Assembly: GCF_001484605.1 (NCBI RefSeq)
Contig: NZ_CP013747.1
Coordinates: 1,860,001-1,924,000, forward strand
Reading direction: 5' to 3'
DNA length: 64,000 nucleotides
Source: Pseudarthrobacter sulfonivorans
GTDB lineage: Bacteria > Actinomycetota > Actinomycetes > Actinomycetales > Micrococcaceae
The notes beneath the pieces are model-generated. The model searched no databases. It saw only the letters and a list, made by a program, of their open reading frames with translations, and was not told where the DNA came from. This document shows, one piece after another, positions 41,749 through 50,572 of the stretch (position 1 is its first letter; every line of letters starts with the position of its first letter). A program made the translations under genes and the position numbers.

Positions 41749-43214
41749 CAGACGCCCAGGCCTCCCACCAGGATCCAGGCCACGTAGGTCAGGAGGAAGC
41801 CCGCCAGACCCAGGACGGTGGTCAGGACGGTCCAGGTCTTCAGGCCGTCGGACACGGTCAGGCCGTAGTAGCGCACCACGGTCCAGAAACCTGCGTCGGT
41901 CACGTGGGACAGGCCCAGGGAGCCGAAGCCGATGGCGATCACGATGACGGCGATCTGTGCCGGTGAGTAGCCGCCTTCCATCACGGCGGAGGTGAGCAGG
42001 CCGGTGGTGGTGACGATGGCGACGGTGGCCGACCCCTGGGCCGCACGCAGGGCGAGGGAGATCACGAAGCCGAGCACGATGACCGGCAGGCCAAGCTGGT
42101 CCAGCGTCTGGGACAGTGCGGCACCGATTCCGGAGGTCCGCAGCACCTCGCCGAACACGCCGCCGGCGGCAACCACCAGCAGGATGGACGCGATGGGAGG
42201 CAGGGCGCCTTCGAAGATCTCGCCGGTTTCCTTCAGCGACCAGTTGCGGCGGACCGCCAGGAGGAAGAAGGACAGGCCAACGGCCACCAGGAGGGCGAAG
42301 AACGGGTTGCCGATGAAAGCAGCCAGGCCGTACCAGGAGTTGTCCTTGGGGATGGTGAGCGTGCCCAGGGTGCCTATAAGAATCTGGAGGATGGGCGCGG
42401 CGATGAGGAAGATGATCAGGGCCGGTCGCGGCGGGGCAATGCCGACGGCACCGGGGCCCTGGTGGCCAACCTTGACCAGCGAGTCGGAACCGAATTCGTC
42501 CACTTGGGCCTTGACGCCGGGGAGGAGCTCGTACTCCTTGCGGTTCATGATGCTGGCAACCCAGTAGGAGAGGAAGCCCAGCGGGATGCAGATCAGCAGT
42601 GAAATCAGGGTGATGAGGCCGATGTCGGCACCGAATACACCGGCGCCGGCCACGATGCCCGGGTGCGGCGGAACCGCGACGTGGATGGCGAGCATGATGC
42701 CGGCCATGGGAAGTCCGAACTTGACCGGATGCACATTGGCGATCTTTGCGAAGGCGTAGACGATCGGGACGAGCACAATGATGCCCACCTCGAAGAACAC
42801 CGGGATGGCCACCAGGAAGCCGACGGCGGTGAGGGCCACGGCCACTCGCTTGGCGCCGAGCTTCTCGGTGAAGTGCGCCGCGAGCGACTGGACGCCGCCG
42901 GAAACCTCGATCATCCGGCCCAGGACGGCGCCGAGCGCGATGAGCAGGGCCACCTTGCCCATGGTTCCGCCCACGCCGCTGGCGACAACGGTGAAGACGT
43001 CCTTCAGCGGGATCTGCGAGGCCACGGCCACGGCGATGCTCACGGTCAGCAGGGCCACAAACGCCTGGATTTTGAAGCGGATGATCATCACCAGCAGGAC
43101 GGCGATGCCGATCGCCGCGATGGTAAGCAGCAGCGGAGTACCCAGCTCCACCGCGGGTTTGATGGCGGGGGCGTCAGCCGCCCGCACCATCAGTGAGTTC
43201 ATCAGGGGGTTCAT
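41748..43214 (-). CDS. GntP-family gluconate/acid-sugar:H+ symporter
   Basis: A 488-aa permease with about 12-14 membrane segments. Signatures include FFEVGIIVLVPIVYAFAK, AGIMLAIHVAVPPHPGIVAGA and SHVTDAGFWTVVRYYGLTVSDGLKTW. Relatives carry gluconate, glycerate and related sugar acids; here the neighbours point to threonate or erythronate. AAAGGAG lies before the ATG. It is preceded by a hairpin at 43303-43334 and coupled to the aldolase gene. Confidence 0.92.
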   Translation of the reverse strand: MNPLMNSLMVRAADAPAIKPAVELGTPLLLTIAAIGIAVLLVMIIRFKIQAFVALLTVSIAVAVASQIPLKDVFTVVASGVGGTMGKVALLIALGAVLGRMIEVSGGVQSLAAHFTEKLGAKRVAVALTAVGFLVAIPVFFEVGIIVLVPIVYAFAKIANVHPVKFGLPMAGIMLAIHVAVPPHPGIVAGAGVFGADIGLITLISLLICIPLGFLSYWVASIMNRKEYELLPGVKAQVDEFGSDSLVKVGHQGPGAVGIAPPRPALIIFLIAAPILQILIGTLGTLTIPKDNSWYGLAAFIGNPFFALLVAVGLSFFLLAVRRNWSLKETGEIFEGALPPIASILLVVAAGGVFGEVLRTSGIGAALSQTLDQLGLPVIVLGFVISLALRAAQGSATVAIVTTTGLLTSAVMEGGYSPAQIAVIVIAIGFGSLGLSHVTDAGFWTVVRYYGLTVSDGLKTWTVLTTVLGLAGFLLTYVAWILVGGLGV

Positions 43215-43302
43215 TTTGGAGTGTCTCCTTTGACAAGCCAGTCTTCCAGAAGACGGGCAATCGGGCGGTTATTTTTTCTGCTTGGGGACTTCAGGTGAGG
43301 TA

Positions 43303-43334
43303 CGACGACGGCGGAGGGGGGACCGCCGTCGTCG
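43303..43334 (-). terminator. hairpin between dehydrogenase and permease genes
   Basis: Perfect 12-bp arms CGACGACGGCGG (43303-43314) and its inverse (43323-43334) with an 8-nt loop lie 20 nt after the dehydrogenase stop. There is no T run, so it may be a partial terminator or an mRNA-stabilising structure that sets different expression of the catabolic enzymes and the permease. Confidence 0.6.
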
Positions 43335-43354
43335 GGTCTGGTGGGTGGAACTGA

Positions 43355-44257
43355 CTAGCTCGCAGTGCGCTTCGTGGGCGCTACAACCTTGATGACGGCG
43401 GAGTCGTCAGAGGCGGCGAGGCCCTGGGCCTGGCCCAGGAGGTAAAGCTGTTCGGCAGCGGCGGCAACGGGGGCAGCGAGACCGGCAGCACGGGTGGCCT
43501 TGCCTACGATTCCCATGTCCTTGACGAAGATGTCCAGGCGGCTGAGGACTTCAGCGCCTTCCTCCGTGTAGGCCTCGAGGATGCGCGGGCCGCGGTTGGA
43601 GAGCATGAACGAACCTGCCGCGCCGGCTTCGAGGGCTGCGAGGGTCTTGGCCTGGTCCAGTCCGAGCGCGTCGGCAAGGGCCATGGCCTCAGCGGCGGCG
43701 GCGATGTGGATGCCGCACAGGAGCTGGTTGACGGTTTTGAGGGCCTGGCCGTCGCCGGGCTTGTCGCCCACGATGGTCAGGGTGGAGGCCAGCAGTTCCA
43801 GCACGGGGCGGGCCTTTTCCTGGGCTCCGGGTGAGGCGCCCACCACGATCAGCAGGTCGCCCTCGCCGGCGCGCTTGGGGCCGCCTGACAAAGGAGCGTC
43901 AACAAGCTCGACGCCGTATTCCGCCAGCCGGTCCACCGTGGCGGGAATGGCTTCCGTGCCGACGGTGCTGCCGAGGATCACCACGGCGCCCGGCTCAAGC
44001 ACGGAGGCCACGCCGTTCTCGCCGAAGAGAACGTCGATAAGCTGTTCGCCGTTACGGACGGCGAGGAGCAGGGCGTCGGCGCCTTTCGACGCTTCCCGGG
44101 CGGAGCTAAAGGTGTGGATTCCGGCTTCCGCGGCGAGCGCCAGGCGCGGCTCGGCGATGTCGAAGCCGTGGACGGTGAGCTGGCTGGCCAGGCGCGTGGC
44201 CATGGGAAGGCCCATGGCGCCAAGGCCGAGAACTGTGACTTTGTAGTTTGCAGACAT
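43355..44257 (-). CDS. 3-hydroxyisobutyrate-dehydrogenase family oxidoreductase (L-threonate dehydrogenase-like)
   Basis: A 300-aa NAD(P)-dependent dehydrogenase with the Rossmann motif GLGAMGLPMATRL, the substrate motif DAPLSGGPKRAGEGDL and the catalytic Lys in KTVNQLLCG. Enzymes of this family paired with DUF1537 kinases (LtnD type) oxidise L-threonate or D-erythronate at C2. GGAG precedes the ATG; the gene is 39 nt after the kinase. Its place in the operon makes it the probable first step of the pathway. Confidence 0.88.
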   Translation of the reverse strand: MSANYKVTVLGLGAMGLPMATRLASQLTVHGFDIAEPRLALAAEAGIHTFSSAREASKGADALLLAVRNGEQLIDVLFGENGVASVLEPGAVVILGSTVGTEAIPATVDRLAEYGVELVDAPLSGGPKRAGEGDLLIVVGASPGAQEKARPVLELLASTLTIVGDKPGDGQALKTVNQLLCGIHIAAAAEAMALADALGLDQAKTLAALEAGAAGSFMLSNRGPRILEAYTEEGAEVLSRLDIFVKDMGIVGKATRAAGLAAPVAAAAEQLYLLGQAQGLAASDDSAVIKVVAPTKRTAS

Positions 44258-44296
44258 TGTTTTCTCCGTTGAATACGTGTTGTTGAGGTTGGAGTC

Positions 44297-45766
44297 TTAG
44301 AAGGTGTTGCTGAGCTTGCGGGTGACCTGGGCGAGGGAGTCGTCGTCGCCTACGTTGCCGGCGAACACGATGTAGGGAATGCCCTTAGCCGGGCCGTCCA
44401 CCGGTTCCCAGAGGGAGACGATGCCCGGCAGCATGGGACCGCGGACAATGGCGTGGCGAATTTCCAAACCGTGGGCGGCGACGTCGGAGGACGTGATGCC
44501 GCCCTTGGCGATGACAAACCGCGGCGGGAAGGTCTTGAGGGTGCGGTTCACCACGGCGACGACGGCGGCGGACACCGTACGTGCGATCCGCAGGCTTTCG
44601 ACCGGGTCTTCGGTCTTGATGAGCAGGCGGCTGGTATGGACGATGGCGTCGCCGCCGTGGAGCGCGTCCACTACGGTTCCCACCATTTGGTCGAGGTACG
44701 CATCCGCGTTGTCACCCAGCAGCTTTTCGACGTCGATCTCCACAATGCGCGCGGCGCTGTGCTGTTCGGTGAGGGCCTTGAGCTGGCGGGTGGTGACGCC
44801 CACGTGGGAGCCCACCACGATCAGGCCGCCGGCCTCGGACGGGGTGTTGCCGGCGTAGGCTTCGGCGCCAGTGAGCTCGGTGCGGATTTCCTGGCCGATC
44901 CGGGCGCGGACAAACGGCGGTCCCACGCGGTAGAGGAGCTTCTTGCCGCGCCGTTCGGCTTCTTCCAGGCCCAGGGACAGTGCACGGAGATCGTTCTCCG
45001 TGACGATGTCAGCGACGATCGGCGTGGAGTTGGTGGCAGGCTCGATGGCGTCGGCAATGGCCTTGGCGGTGATCTGCGGATCGGCAGAGGCGCGGATGAT
45101 GTTCAGGTCCAGGACAATCACGGATTCCGCGGCGAAGCGGCCCCGCGACTTCTCTTCCACGTATTTGGTCATGTCCGAGCTGGCGAAGCCGAAGCTGGCG
45201 TCCTTGGCGAATTCGGTCTCGGCCACGGGGGTGAGCTTGCCGGCGTCGTCCCCGGTGCCGCGCATGTAGTGCACGCCGCCGATGGTCACGCGGCCGGCGT
45301 CGGGGAATGCCGGCACCAGCACAACGCCGTCGGTGGCTTCTCCGCTGACGTCAGCAACAGTGGCCGCAATGACGTCGGGCTCCAGCGGGTAGTGGCCACG
45401 GAGGGTGGAGTCGCTGCGGCTCACGAACCCCAGCCGCAGGGCATCTGAGGAGCCGGCGGCGGCCAGTGCGTTGCGGACCACTTCCTCGTTGCGGGCTGCG
45501 GCTTCTGCGGGGTCCAGGCTGCGGGTATTGGTCAGCACGTACACGGCGGGCTTCGCCTGGCCAAAGGCCCAGATGAAGTCCTCCACTTCCCAGCGGGTGA
45601 GCACGGGCAGATCCGCAACGGACTGCGTTCCCGTGGGGTCGTCGTCGAGCACTACGAGCATCCGGGGGGTCTCCGCGCTGGACGCGGCGACGGCGTCGGC
45701 AACAAGGCGGGCGGGAATCCGGACTTCGGCCGGGAAGGCGGCCAGGATGTCTGCTTCAAGCGTCAC
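44297..45766 (-). CDS. four-carbon acid sugar kinase (DUF1537 family)
   Basis: A 489-aa two-domain kinase. The N-terminal sugar-binding domain has VVLDDDPTGTQSVADLPVLT and RSDSTLRGHYPLE. The C-terminal nucleotide-binding domain has VVGSHVG and FVIAKGGITSSDVA, then GNVGDDDSL at the end. DUF1537 proteins phosphorylate 3-oxo-tetronate, D-threonate or D-erythronate. The frame is open to an ATG at 45823, but that codon lies inside a dyad operator. I chose the GTG at 45766, which has CGGAG just upstream. First gene of the operon. Confidence 0.9.
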   Translation of the reverse strand: MTLEADILAAFPAEVRIPARLVADAVAASSAETPRMLVVLDDDPTGTQSVADLPVLTRWEVEDFIWAFGQAKPAVYVLTNTRSLDPAEAAARNEEVVRNALAAAGSSDALRLGFVSRSDSTLRGHYPLEPDVIAATVADVSGEATDGVVLVPAFPDAGRVTIGGVHYMRGTGDDAGKLTPVAETEFAKDASFGFASSDMTKYVEEKSRGRFAAESVIVLDLNIIRASADPQITAKAIADAIEPATNSTPIVADIVTENDLRALSLGLEEAERRGKKLLYRVGPPFVRARIGQEIRTELTGAEAYAGNTPSEAGGLIVVGSHVGVTTRQLKALTEQHSAARIVEIDVEKLLGDNADAYLDQMVGTVVDALHGGDAIVHTSRLLIKTEDPVESLRIARTVSAAVVAVVNRTLKTFPPRFVIAKGGITSSDVAAHGLEIRHAIVRGPMLPGIVSLWEPVDGPAKGIPYIVFAGNVGDDDSLAQVTRKLSNTF

Positions 45767-45806
45767 AGTGCACTCCGTTGTGTGGAAATCTCTAAGTATT
45801 GGTAAC

Positions 45807-45829
45807 TGTAAGATGTCTGACATCTAACA
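45807..45829. promoter_or_regulatory. GntR/FadR operator 1, acid-sugar operon side
   Basis: A 23-bp near-perfect dyad with the perfect core AGATGTCTGACATCT (45811-45825). It fits the TNGTNNNACNA-like pattern of FadR-subfamily sites (TGTCTGACA). It lies 41 nt upstream of the chosen kinase start. A related site is at 45869-45887, so the regulator could bind both sides of the divergent promoter. Confidence 0.75.
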
Positions 45830-45868
45830 TTTCAAATAGTGTGGCACAGGACATAGAAACGCGCAAGT

Positions 45869-45887
45869 AGACTTGTCAGACATATCT
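45869..45887. promoter_or_regulatory. GntR/FadR operator 2, regulator side
   Basis: AGACTTGTCAGACATATCT is a dyad (AGANNTGTC-A-GACANNTCT) sharing the TGTCNGACA core with operator 1. Its centre is 60 bp from that of operator 1, and it ends 23 nt before the regulator ATG, consistent with autoregulation. Confidence 0.7.
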
Positions 45888-45910
45888 GGCGACGGCGGCA
45901 AGGGGGACAT

Positions 45911-46615
45911 ATGGCACGGAAATCACTGGTGGGCGTTGTTGCAGACGAGCTCCTGGACCGGATCATTGCCGGGGAGTTTCCGGCAGGATCCAGCGTGCCC
46001 GGAGAGCTTGAACTCAGCGCCAGGCACGAGGTCAGCCGGATGACCGTGCGCGAGGCCATGAAAACCCTGGAAGCGCAGCGGATCCTTAGCGTGGAACGCG
46101 GCCGCGGCACGTTCGTAAACCCGCTGAACCGCTGGGCTTCGCTGGAAGCTGTCCTTAGGGCCGCGTCTGAGGGCCAGAACGAAGCCGCCGCCTCCGTTCA
46201 GCTCATTGAACTGCGCCGAATGCTGGAAACCGGGGCGTGCGAACTCGCGGCCGCCCGGATCAGTGACGCCGACATCCAGGCGCTGTTCGGCCATGTAGCG
46301 GCGATGCGGGCCGCCCATGAGGTCAATGACGTGGCCGCCTTTGTGGAGGCTGACCTGGCATTCCATGACCTGATCCTGCTCGCCTCGGAGAACGTTTTTG
46401 TGGCGGTCCTTTTCGCGCCGCTGCACCGGGTGCTCGAAAAGCGCCGGGCCGAGACATCGGCTGTGCCGACCATCCAGGAGCACGCCATCGGGCACCACCA
46501 GAACATCGCCGAGGCACTGGAATCGCGCGATCCGAGCCGTTCGCGGGAAGCCATGGACCTGCACATGCAGCAGACCCTGGATGACCTCAAGAACCTGGTC
46601 CTCGAAGCGCCCTGA
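45911..46615 (+). CDS. GntR-family regulator, FadR subfamily
   Basis: A 234-aa regulator. The winged helix is at about residues 5-70 (AGSSVPGELELSARHEVSRMTVREAMKTLEAQRILSVERGRGTFV), followed by an all-helical FCD ligand domain with the metal-binding residues (ADLAFHDLIL and EHAIGHHQNIAEAL). It is divergent from the four-carbon acid-sugar operon and flanked by two matching dyad sites, so it most likely represses that operon until an acid sugar or its phosphate binds. AAGGGGA lies before the ATG. Confidence 0.92.
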   Translation: MARKSLVGVVADELLDRIIAGEFPAGSSVPGELELSARHEVSRMTVREAMKTLEAQRILSVERGRGTFVNPLNRWASLEAVLRAASEGQNEAAASVQLIELRRMLETGACELAAARISDADIQALFGHVAAMRAAHEVNDVAAFVEADLAFHDLILLASENVFVAVLFAPLHRVLEKRRAETSAVPTIQEHAIGHHQNIAEALESRDPSRSREAMDLHMQQTLDDLKNLVLEAP

Positions 46616-46720
46616 CCTGCGTCCATTCCGCAGTATTGGGTCTGGCCACGCCTGAGAACTGCCACTAGTGTTCAAGGACGGCCCGCAACCGGGAATCGAA
46701 GGCGATCACGAGGAGCGAAG

Positions 46721-46930
46721 TTGTCCAACCACACGTACAGCATTACTGAAATTGTCGGCACCTCCGAAGAGGGTGTGGACGCGGCCGTCCGGAACGGGAT
46801 CGCCGAGGCCGCCAAGACCTTGCGCAACCTTGACTGGTTCGAGGTCAAGGAAATCCGCGGTCACCTCGAAGACGGCAAGGTTGCCGACTGGCAGGTACGG
46901 ATCAAGCTCGGTTTCCGCCACGAAGGCTGA
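46721..46930 (+). CDS. dodecin, flavin-storage protein
   Basis: A 69-aa dodecin that forms hollow dodecamers binding FMN, riboflavin or CoA. The sequence shows the full pattern: SITEIVGTSEEGVDAAVRNGIAEAAKTLRNLDWFEVKEIRGHLEDGKVADWQVRIKLGF, with the flavin-stacking Trp and the Gln of WQVRIKLGF. The TTG start has GAGGAG 5-6 nt upstream. It is monocistronic with a strong terminator. Confidence 0.93.
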   Translation: MSNHTYSITEIVGTSEEGVDAAVRNGIAEAAKTLRNLDWFEVKEIRGHLEDGKVADWQVRIKLGFRHEG

Positions 46931-46945
46931 CCCCTCCAAGGTCTG

Positions 46946-46986
46946 AACAGTGATGGCCGCGTCCTTTGGGCGCGGCCATCACTGTT
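46946..46986 (+). terminator. terminator after dodecin, with a duplicated arm
   Basis: Perfect 16-bp arms (46946-46961 and 46971-46986) enclose a TCCTTTGGG loop. Directly after, a second copy of the right arm's end, CGGCCATCACTGTT (ending about 47000), is repeated, so an alternative stem could form. Confidence 0.8.
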
Positions 46987-47197
46987 CGGCCATCACTGTT
47001 CAGCCATTCGGCACGGCCCTGCCAGGCACTTCCTACAACGAAGGTAGGACTGCCGGTCCTAGGAAAAACAGGGACACGGTCAAGGACTGACTATCGGCGC
47101 GAAAGTGCATAGGCTCGTACCGGAGCAGTTCCCGAAAGCGGTTTCCTGCCGGACATCCCGAGCCAGGAACCATCCTTCAGCACTACGAGGAGTACCC

Positions 47198-48019
47198 ATG
47201 TCAGAAATCTCGCTGAACAACGGCGTCACTATCCCCCAGCTCGGCTTCGGCGTTTTCCAGGTTCCGCCGGAAGACACCCAGCGGATCGTTGAGGATGCCC
47301 TGGCAGCCGGCTACCGCCACATCGACACCGCCGCCGGATACCGCAACGAAGCAGGTGTGGGCGCTGCCATCGCAGCCTCGGGCATTCCGCGCGAGGAAAT
47401 CTTCGTGACCACCAAGCTCCGCAACGGCGATCAGGGCCGGGCCTGGGACGCATTCCAGGACACCCGCGAGGCGCTGGGTCTTGACTTCGTGGACCTCTAC
47501 CTCATCCACTGGCCGGTCCCGTCACAGGGCCTCTACGTCCAGGCTTGGAAGGAACTGGAGGCCCTGTATGCCGCCAAGGCGATCCGTGCCATCGGCGTCT
47601 CGAACTTCCTCTCCGACCATCTGGACACCCTGCTCGATTCCACGGACGTCGTACCCGCCGTGAACCAGATTGAACTGCACCCCAGCTACCAGCAGGCCAA
47701 ACTAGCCGCCAAAAGCCGTGCCCTCGGGATTGCGGTGGAGGCCTACAGCCCGCTGGGCCAGGGTGGGGACCTCAACGGAAACGCCGTCACCGCCGTTGCG
47801 AAGGCACACGACGCCACCACGGCGCAGGTGGTCCTGGCCTGGCACCTGGCCGCCGGCACCATCGTCATCCCCAAGTCGGTTAACCCGTCCCGTATCCGCG
47901 AAAACTTCGCGGCCGCTTCCCTAACCCTGACCGACGACGAGCTCGCCTCCATCACCGCCCTCGAGCGGGGCGCGCGCATCGGTTCCGATCCCGCCGTCGC
48001 CGCTTTCACACAGCTGTAG
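47198..48019 (+). CDS. aldo/keto reductase (2,5-diketo-gluconate reductase-like)
   Basis: A 273-aa AKR of the AKR5-like prokaryotic group. It has GYRHIDTAAGYRNEAGVG (catalytic Asp and Tyr), TTKLRNGDQG (catalytic Lys) and LYLIHWPVP (His), and the NADPH-binding IPKSVNPSRIRENF. It reduces small aldehydes or keto sugars. The ATG at 47198 follows GAGGAG; the longer upstream extension is not needed. It shares an arrangement with the second AKR downstream, separated by a hairpin. Confidence 0.92.
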   Translation: MSEISLNNGVTIPQLGFGVFQVPPEDTQRIVEDALAAGYRHIDTAAGYRNEAGVGAAIAASGIPREEIFVTTKLRNGDQGRAWDAFQDTREALGLDFVDLYLIHWPVPSQGLYVQAWKELEALYAAKAIRAIGVSNFLSDHLDTLLDSTDVVPAVNQIELHPSYQQAKLAAKSRALGIAVEAYSPLGQGGDLNGNAVTAVAKAHDATTAQVVLAWHLAAGTIVIPKSVNPSRIRENFAAASLTLTDDELASITALERGARIGSDPAVAAFTQL

Positions 48020-48026
48020 CCAACGC

Positions 48027-48066
48027 TGACCGAGCCTGCCGGCACCGATTACGGCGGGCTCGGTCA
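48027..48066 (+). terminator. stem-loop after the first aldo/keto reductase
   Basis: TGACCGAGCC (48027-48036) pairs with its inverse at 48057-48066, with an inner CCG/CGG pair. No T run follows, so it may be a weak terminator or a processing site between the two reductase genes. Confidence 0.5.
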
Positions 48067-48109
48067 CCGGGTTCCGCCACGTCCAACCACCAGCGAAGGA
48101 TCCCTCCCT

Positions 48110-49081
48110 ATGCAGTACACGCACCTGGGCCGTTCGGGCCTGAAAGTTTCCCGGCTTTGCCTGGGCACCATGAACTTCGGCCCGCACACCGACGAGGCTG
48201 ACGCGCACCGCATCATGGATTCCGCACTGGACGCCGGCATCAACTTCTTCGACACAGCCAACGTCTATGGCGGCAGCGGGCACCGGGGCTGGACCGAGGA
48301 AATCATTGGCCGCTGGTTCGCGAAGGGCGGCGAGCGCCGCGAACGGACCGTCCTGGCCACCAAGCTGTACGGCACCATGACGGACCGCCCCAACGAGTCC
48401 AAGCTTTCCGCGCTGAACATCCGGCGCGCCCTGGATGCCAGCCTGAAGCGCCTCCAGACGGACTACATCGATGTGTACCAGTTCCATCACATTGACCGGG
48501 ATACGCCGTGGGACGAGATCTGGCAGGCCATCGAAGTGGCCGTCCAGCAGGGCAAGATCCTCTACTCGGGCAGCAGCAACTTCGCGGGCTGGCACATCGC
48601 CCAGGCACAGGAAGCCGCCCGCCGCCGGAACTACACCGGGCTGGTCAGCGAGCAGTCCATCTACAACCTGTTCCGCCGCGAGGTGGAGCTGGAGGTCATC
48701 CCCGCCGCACAGCAGTACGGCCTGGGCCTGATCCCGTGGTCGCCGCTCCAGGGCGGGCTGCTGGGCGGCGTCCTGAAGAAGGAACGCGCGGGCGTCCGGC
48801 GCACCGAAGGGCGCGCCGCAGAAACGCTCAAGCAGCACCGGGACCAGATCCAGCAGTTCGAGGATCTCGCGAACGGGCTGGGGCATGAACCCGGCGACAT
48901 CGCGCTCGCCTGGCTGCTGCACCAGCCTGCTGTCACCGCACCGATCGTGGGGCCGCGCACGCAGGAACAGCTCGACGCCGGCATCCGGGCGTTGGAGGTC
49001 ACGCTTGACGCCGACGCGCTCAAGCGGCTCGACGACATCTTCCCGGGCCACCGTCCGGCACCGGAGGACTACGCATGGTGA
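48110..49081 (+). CDS. aldo/keto reductase, YajO/Kv-beta-like group
   Basis: A 323-aa AKR with the longer barrel of the aryl-alcohol dehydrogenase/YajO type. It has GTMNFGPHTDEADAHRIMDSALDAGINFFDTANVYGG (catalytic Asp/Tyr), LATKLYGTM (Lys), FHHID (His) and PIVGPRTQEQLD (cofactor). It overlaps the next gene by 7 nt, so both are co-translated, suggesting successive reductive steps on a sugar-like substrate. The substrate is unknown. Confidence 0.9.
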   Translation: MQYTHLGRSGLKVSRLCLGTMNFGPHTDEADAHRIMDSALDAGINFFDTANVYGGSGHRGWTEEIIGRWFAKGGERRERTVLATKLYGTMTDRPNESKLSALNIRRALDASLKRLQTDYIDVYQFHHIDRDTPWDEIWQAIEVAVQQGKILYSGSSNFAGWHIAQAQEAARRRNYTGLVSEQSIYNLFRREVELEVIPAAQQYGLGLIPWSPLQGGLLGGVLKKERAGVRRTEGRAAETLKQHRDQIQQFEDLANGLGHEPGDIALAWLLHQPAVTAPIVGPRTQEQLDAGIRALEVTLDADALKRLDDIFPGHRPAPEDYAW

Positions 49082-50133
49082 CTCTGTTTGATCCGGCCGC
49101 GTTGGATTCCGCGGCCGACACCGTGGCACCACGGAGCCTCCTCTTCCTGGGCGGCACCGGCGTGATCAGCGCCGCAGCGGCGGAACGCGCCGTCGTACTG
49201 GGACACCGGGTGACCATCCTCAACCGCGGCCAATCCGGCAAGCCGGCACCGGACGGCGCAGAGGTCCTGCACGCGGACATCCGCGACCAGGCCGCTGTGC
49301 GGGAGGTGCTGCAGGGCAGGGAGTTCGACGCCGTAGCGGACTTTATTGCCTTCACTCCGGACCAGGCGCGGTCCAGTATGGAACTGTTCCGCGGCCGGAC
49401 CGGCCAGTACGTGTTCATCAGCACAGCGTCGGCCTACCAGAAGCCGCCCACCCGGCTGCCGATCCTGGAATCCACTCCGCTGAAAAATCCGTTCTGGCAG
49501 TATTCACGGGACAAGATCGCGTGCGAGGACCTGTTGTTCGAGGCGTACCGGTCGGACGATTTCCCGGTGACCGTGGTGCGCCCCTCCCATACCTACGACC
49601 GCACGCGAGTGGGCCTGGTGGGCGGCTGGACAGATATTCACCGGATGCGCACCGGCCAGCCCGTCATGGTGCATGGTGATGGCACGTCGCTCTGGACGGT
49701 GACCCACGCCAGGGACTTCGCGAAGGCCTTCGTGGGGCTGCTTGGCCGGCCGCAGGCGGTGGGCGAGAGCTACACCATCACCTCCGACGAATACCTGCCC
49801 TGGAACCAGATCTACGGCCTGTTTGCCCGGGCGGCGGGGGTTCCCGATCCCGAGTTGGTCCATGTGCCCTCGGAGACCATCGCCGCACACGGTGCCGGGC
49901 ACAGCCCCCATCTAGGGCCAAGCCTCCTGGGCGACCGCGCCCACTCGGTGGTGTTCGACAATGCCAAGATCAAAGCCCTGGTGCCTGGCTTTGCCGCCAC
50001 CATCCCTTTCGCTGACGGGACCCGGGAGATCGTTCAGTGGCATGACAGGCACCCCGAGCTGCAGGTGGTGGACCAATCGTTCATGGATCTGAGTGATCGG
50101 CTGATCAGGTGGGCGCGAAGGGCGGCTGACTGA
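49075..50133 (+). CDS. NAD-dependent epimerase/reductase-like protein
   Basis: A 352-aa extended-SDR protein. The cofactor motif is the short LFLGGTGVISAAAAERA, followed by VADFIAFTPDQARSSMELFRGR and a YSRDKIACE stretch in place of the usual YxxxK. Relatives include the CSP41/isoflavone-reductase-like proteins in bacteria with sugar or polyol catabolic roles. The ATG at 49075 overlaps the AKR stop by 7 nt. The substrate is unknown. Confidence 0.82.
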   Translation: MVTLFDPAALDSAADTVAPRSLLFLGGTGVISAAAAERAVVLGHRVTILNRGQSGKPAPDGAEVLHADIRDQAAVREVLQGREFDAVADFIAFTPDQARSSMELFRGRTGQYVFISTASAYQKPPTRLPILESTPLKNPFWQYSRDKIACEDLLFEAYRSDDFPVTVVRPSHTYDRTRVGLVGGWTDIHRMRTGQPVMVHGDGTSLWTVTHARDFAKAFVGLLGRPQAVGESYTITSDEYLPWNQIYGLFARAAGVPDPELVHVPSETIAAHGAGHSPHLGPSLLGDRAHSVVFDNAKIKALVPGFAATIPFADGTREIVQWHDRHPELQVVDQSFMDLSDRLIRWARRAAD

Positions 50134-50191
50134 CGGCAGCGCCGGGGCGCATCCTGTGGCGCCCCGGCACTAGGCCGGCCGCGGCGCGGTG

Positions 50192-50572
50192 CTAGGCCTT
50201 TTCAACCCACCGGGCCCGCCACTCGGGCGCCTCGAAGGCCTCGCTCCAGTAGGCCGTCTCCTTGGCGATCCTGCCGTCCCGGAATTCGAAGATGAACACC
50301 GTTTCGTACCGCGGCCCGTTGTAGTCCAGCAGGGCTTCGGCCACCACCAGGTTCCCGCCGCTCAGCATCCGGCGTGGCGTGATGGTGGGCAGTTGCGGGA
50401 AGGCGTTGTAGATTCCCCGCCGGTTTTCCGCCCCGCGCACAAGCTCCCCGGATTGCGGCCAGTGCATCACCGCGTCGTGGTGAAACAGTTCGTCCATGAC
50501 CTCAATGCGGCGGTCGTTGATGCACTCGATCAGCCGGTTGACCACGTTCTCATTAGCGTTTGCTTCAACCAC
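50192..50572 (-). CDS. SnoaL-like/NTF2-fold protein
   Basis: A 126-aa NTF2-like protein (NVVNRLIECINDRRIEVMDELFHHDAVMHWPQSGELVRGAENRRGIYNAFPQLPTITPRR, then FEFRDGRIAKETAYWSEAFEAPEWR). These cone-shaped proteins act as isomerases, cyclases or ligand binders. A GTG start gives the best family N-terminus. It is convergent with the epimerase gene and divergent from the DUF2975 unit. Confidence 0.8.
   Translation of the reverse strand: MVEANANENVVNRLIECINDRRIEVMDELFHHDAVMHWPQSGELVRGAENRRGIYNAFPQLPTITPRRMLSGGNLVVAEALLDYNGPRYETVFIFEFRDGRIAKETAYWSEAFEAPEWRARWVEKA

Noticed and set aside
47946..49081. The two adjacent aldo/keto reductases as a recent duplication
   Set aside because: They belong to different AKR groups (short 273-aa diketogluconate-reductase type and 323-aa YajO type) with little sequence in common.
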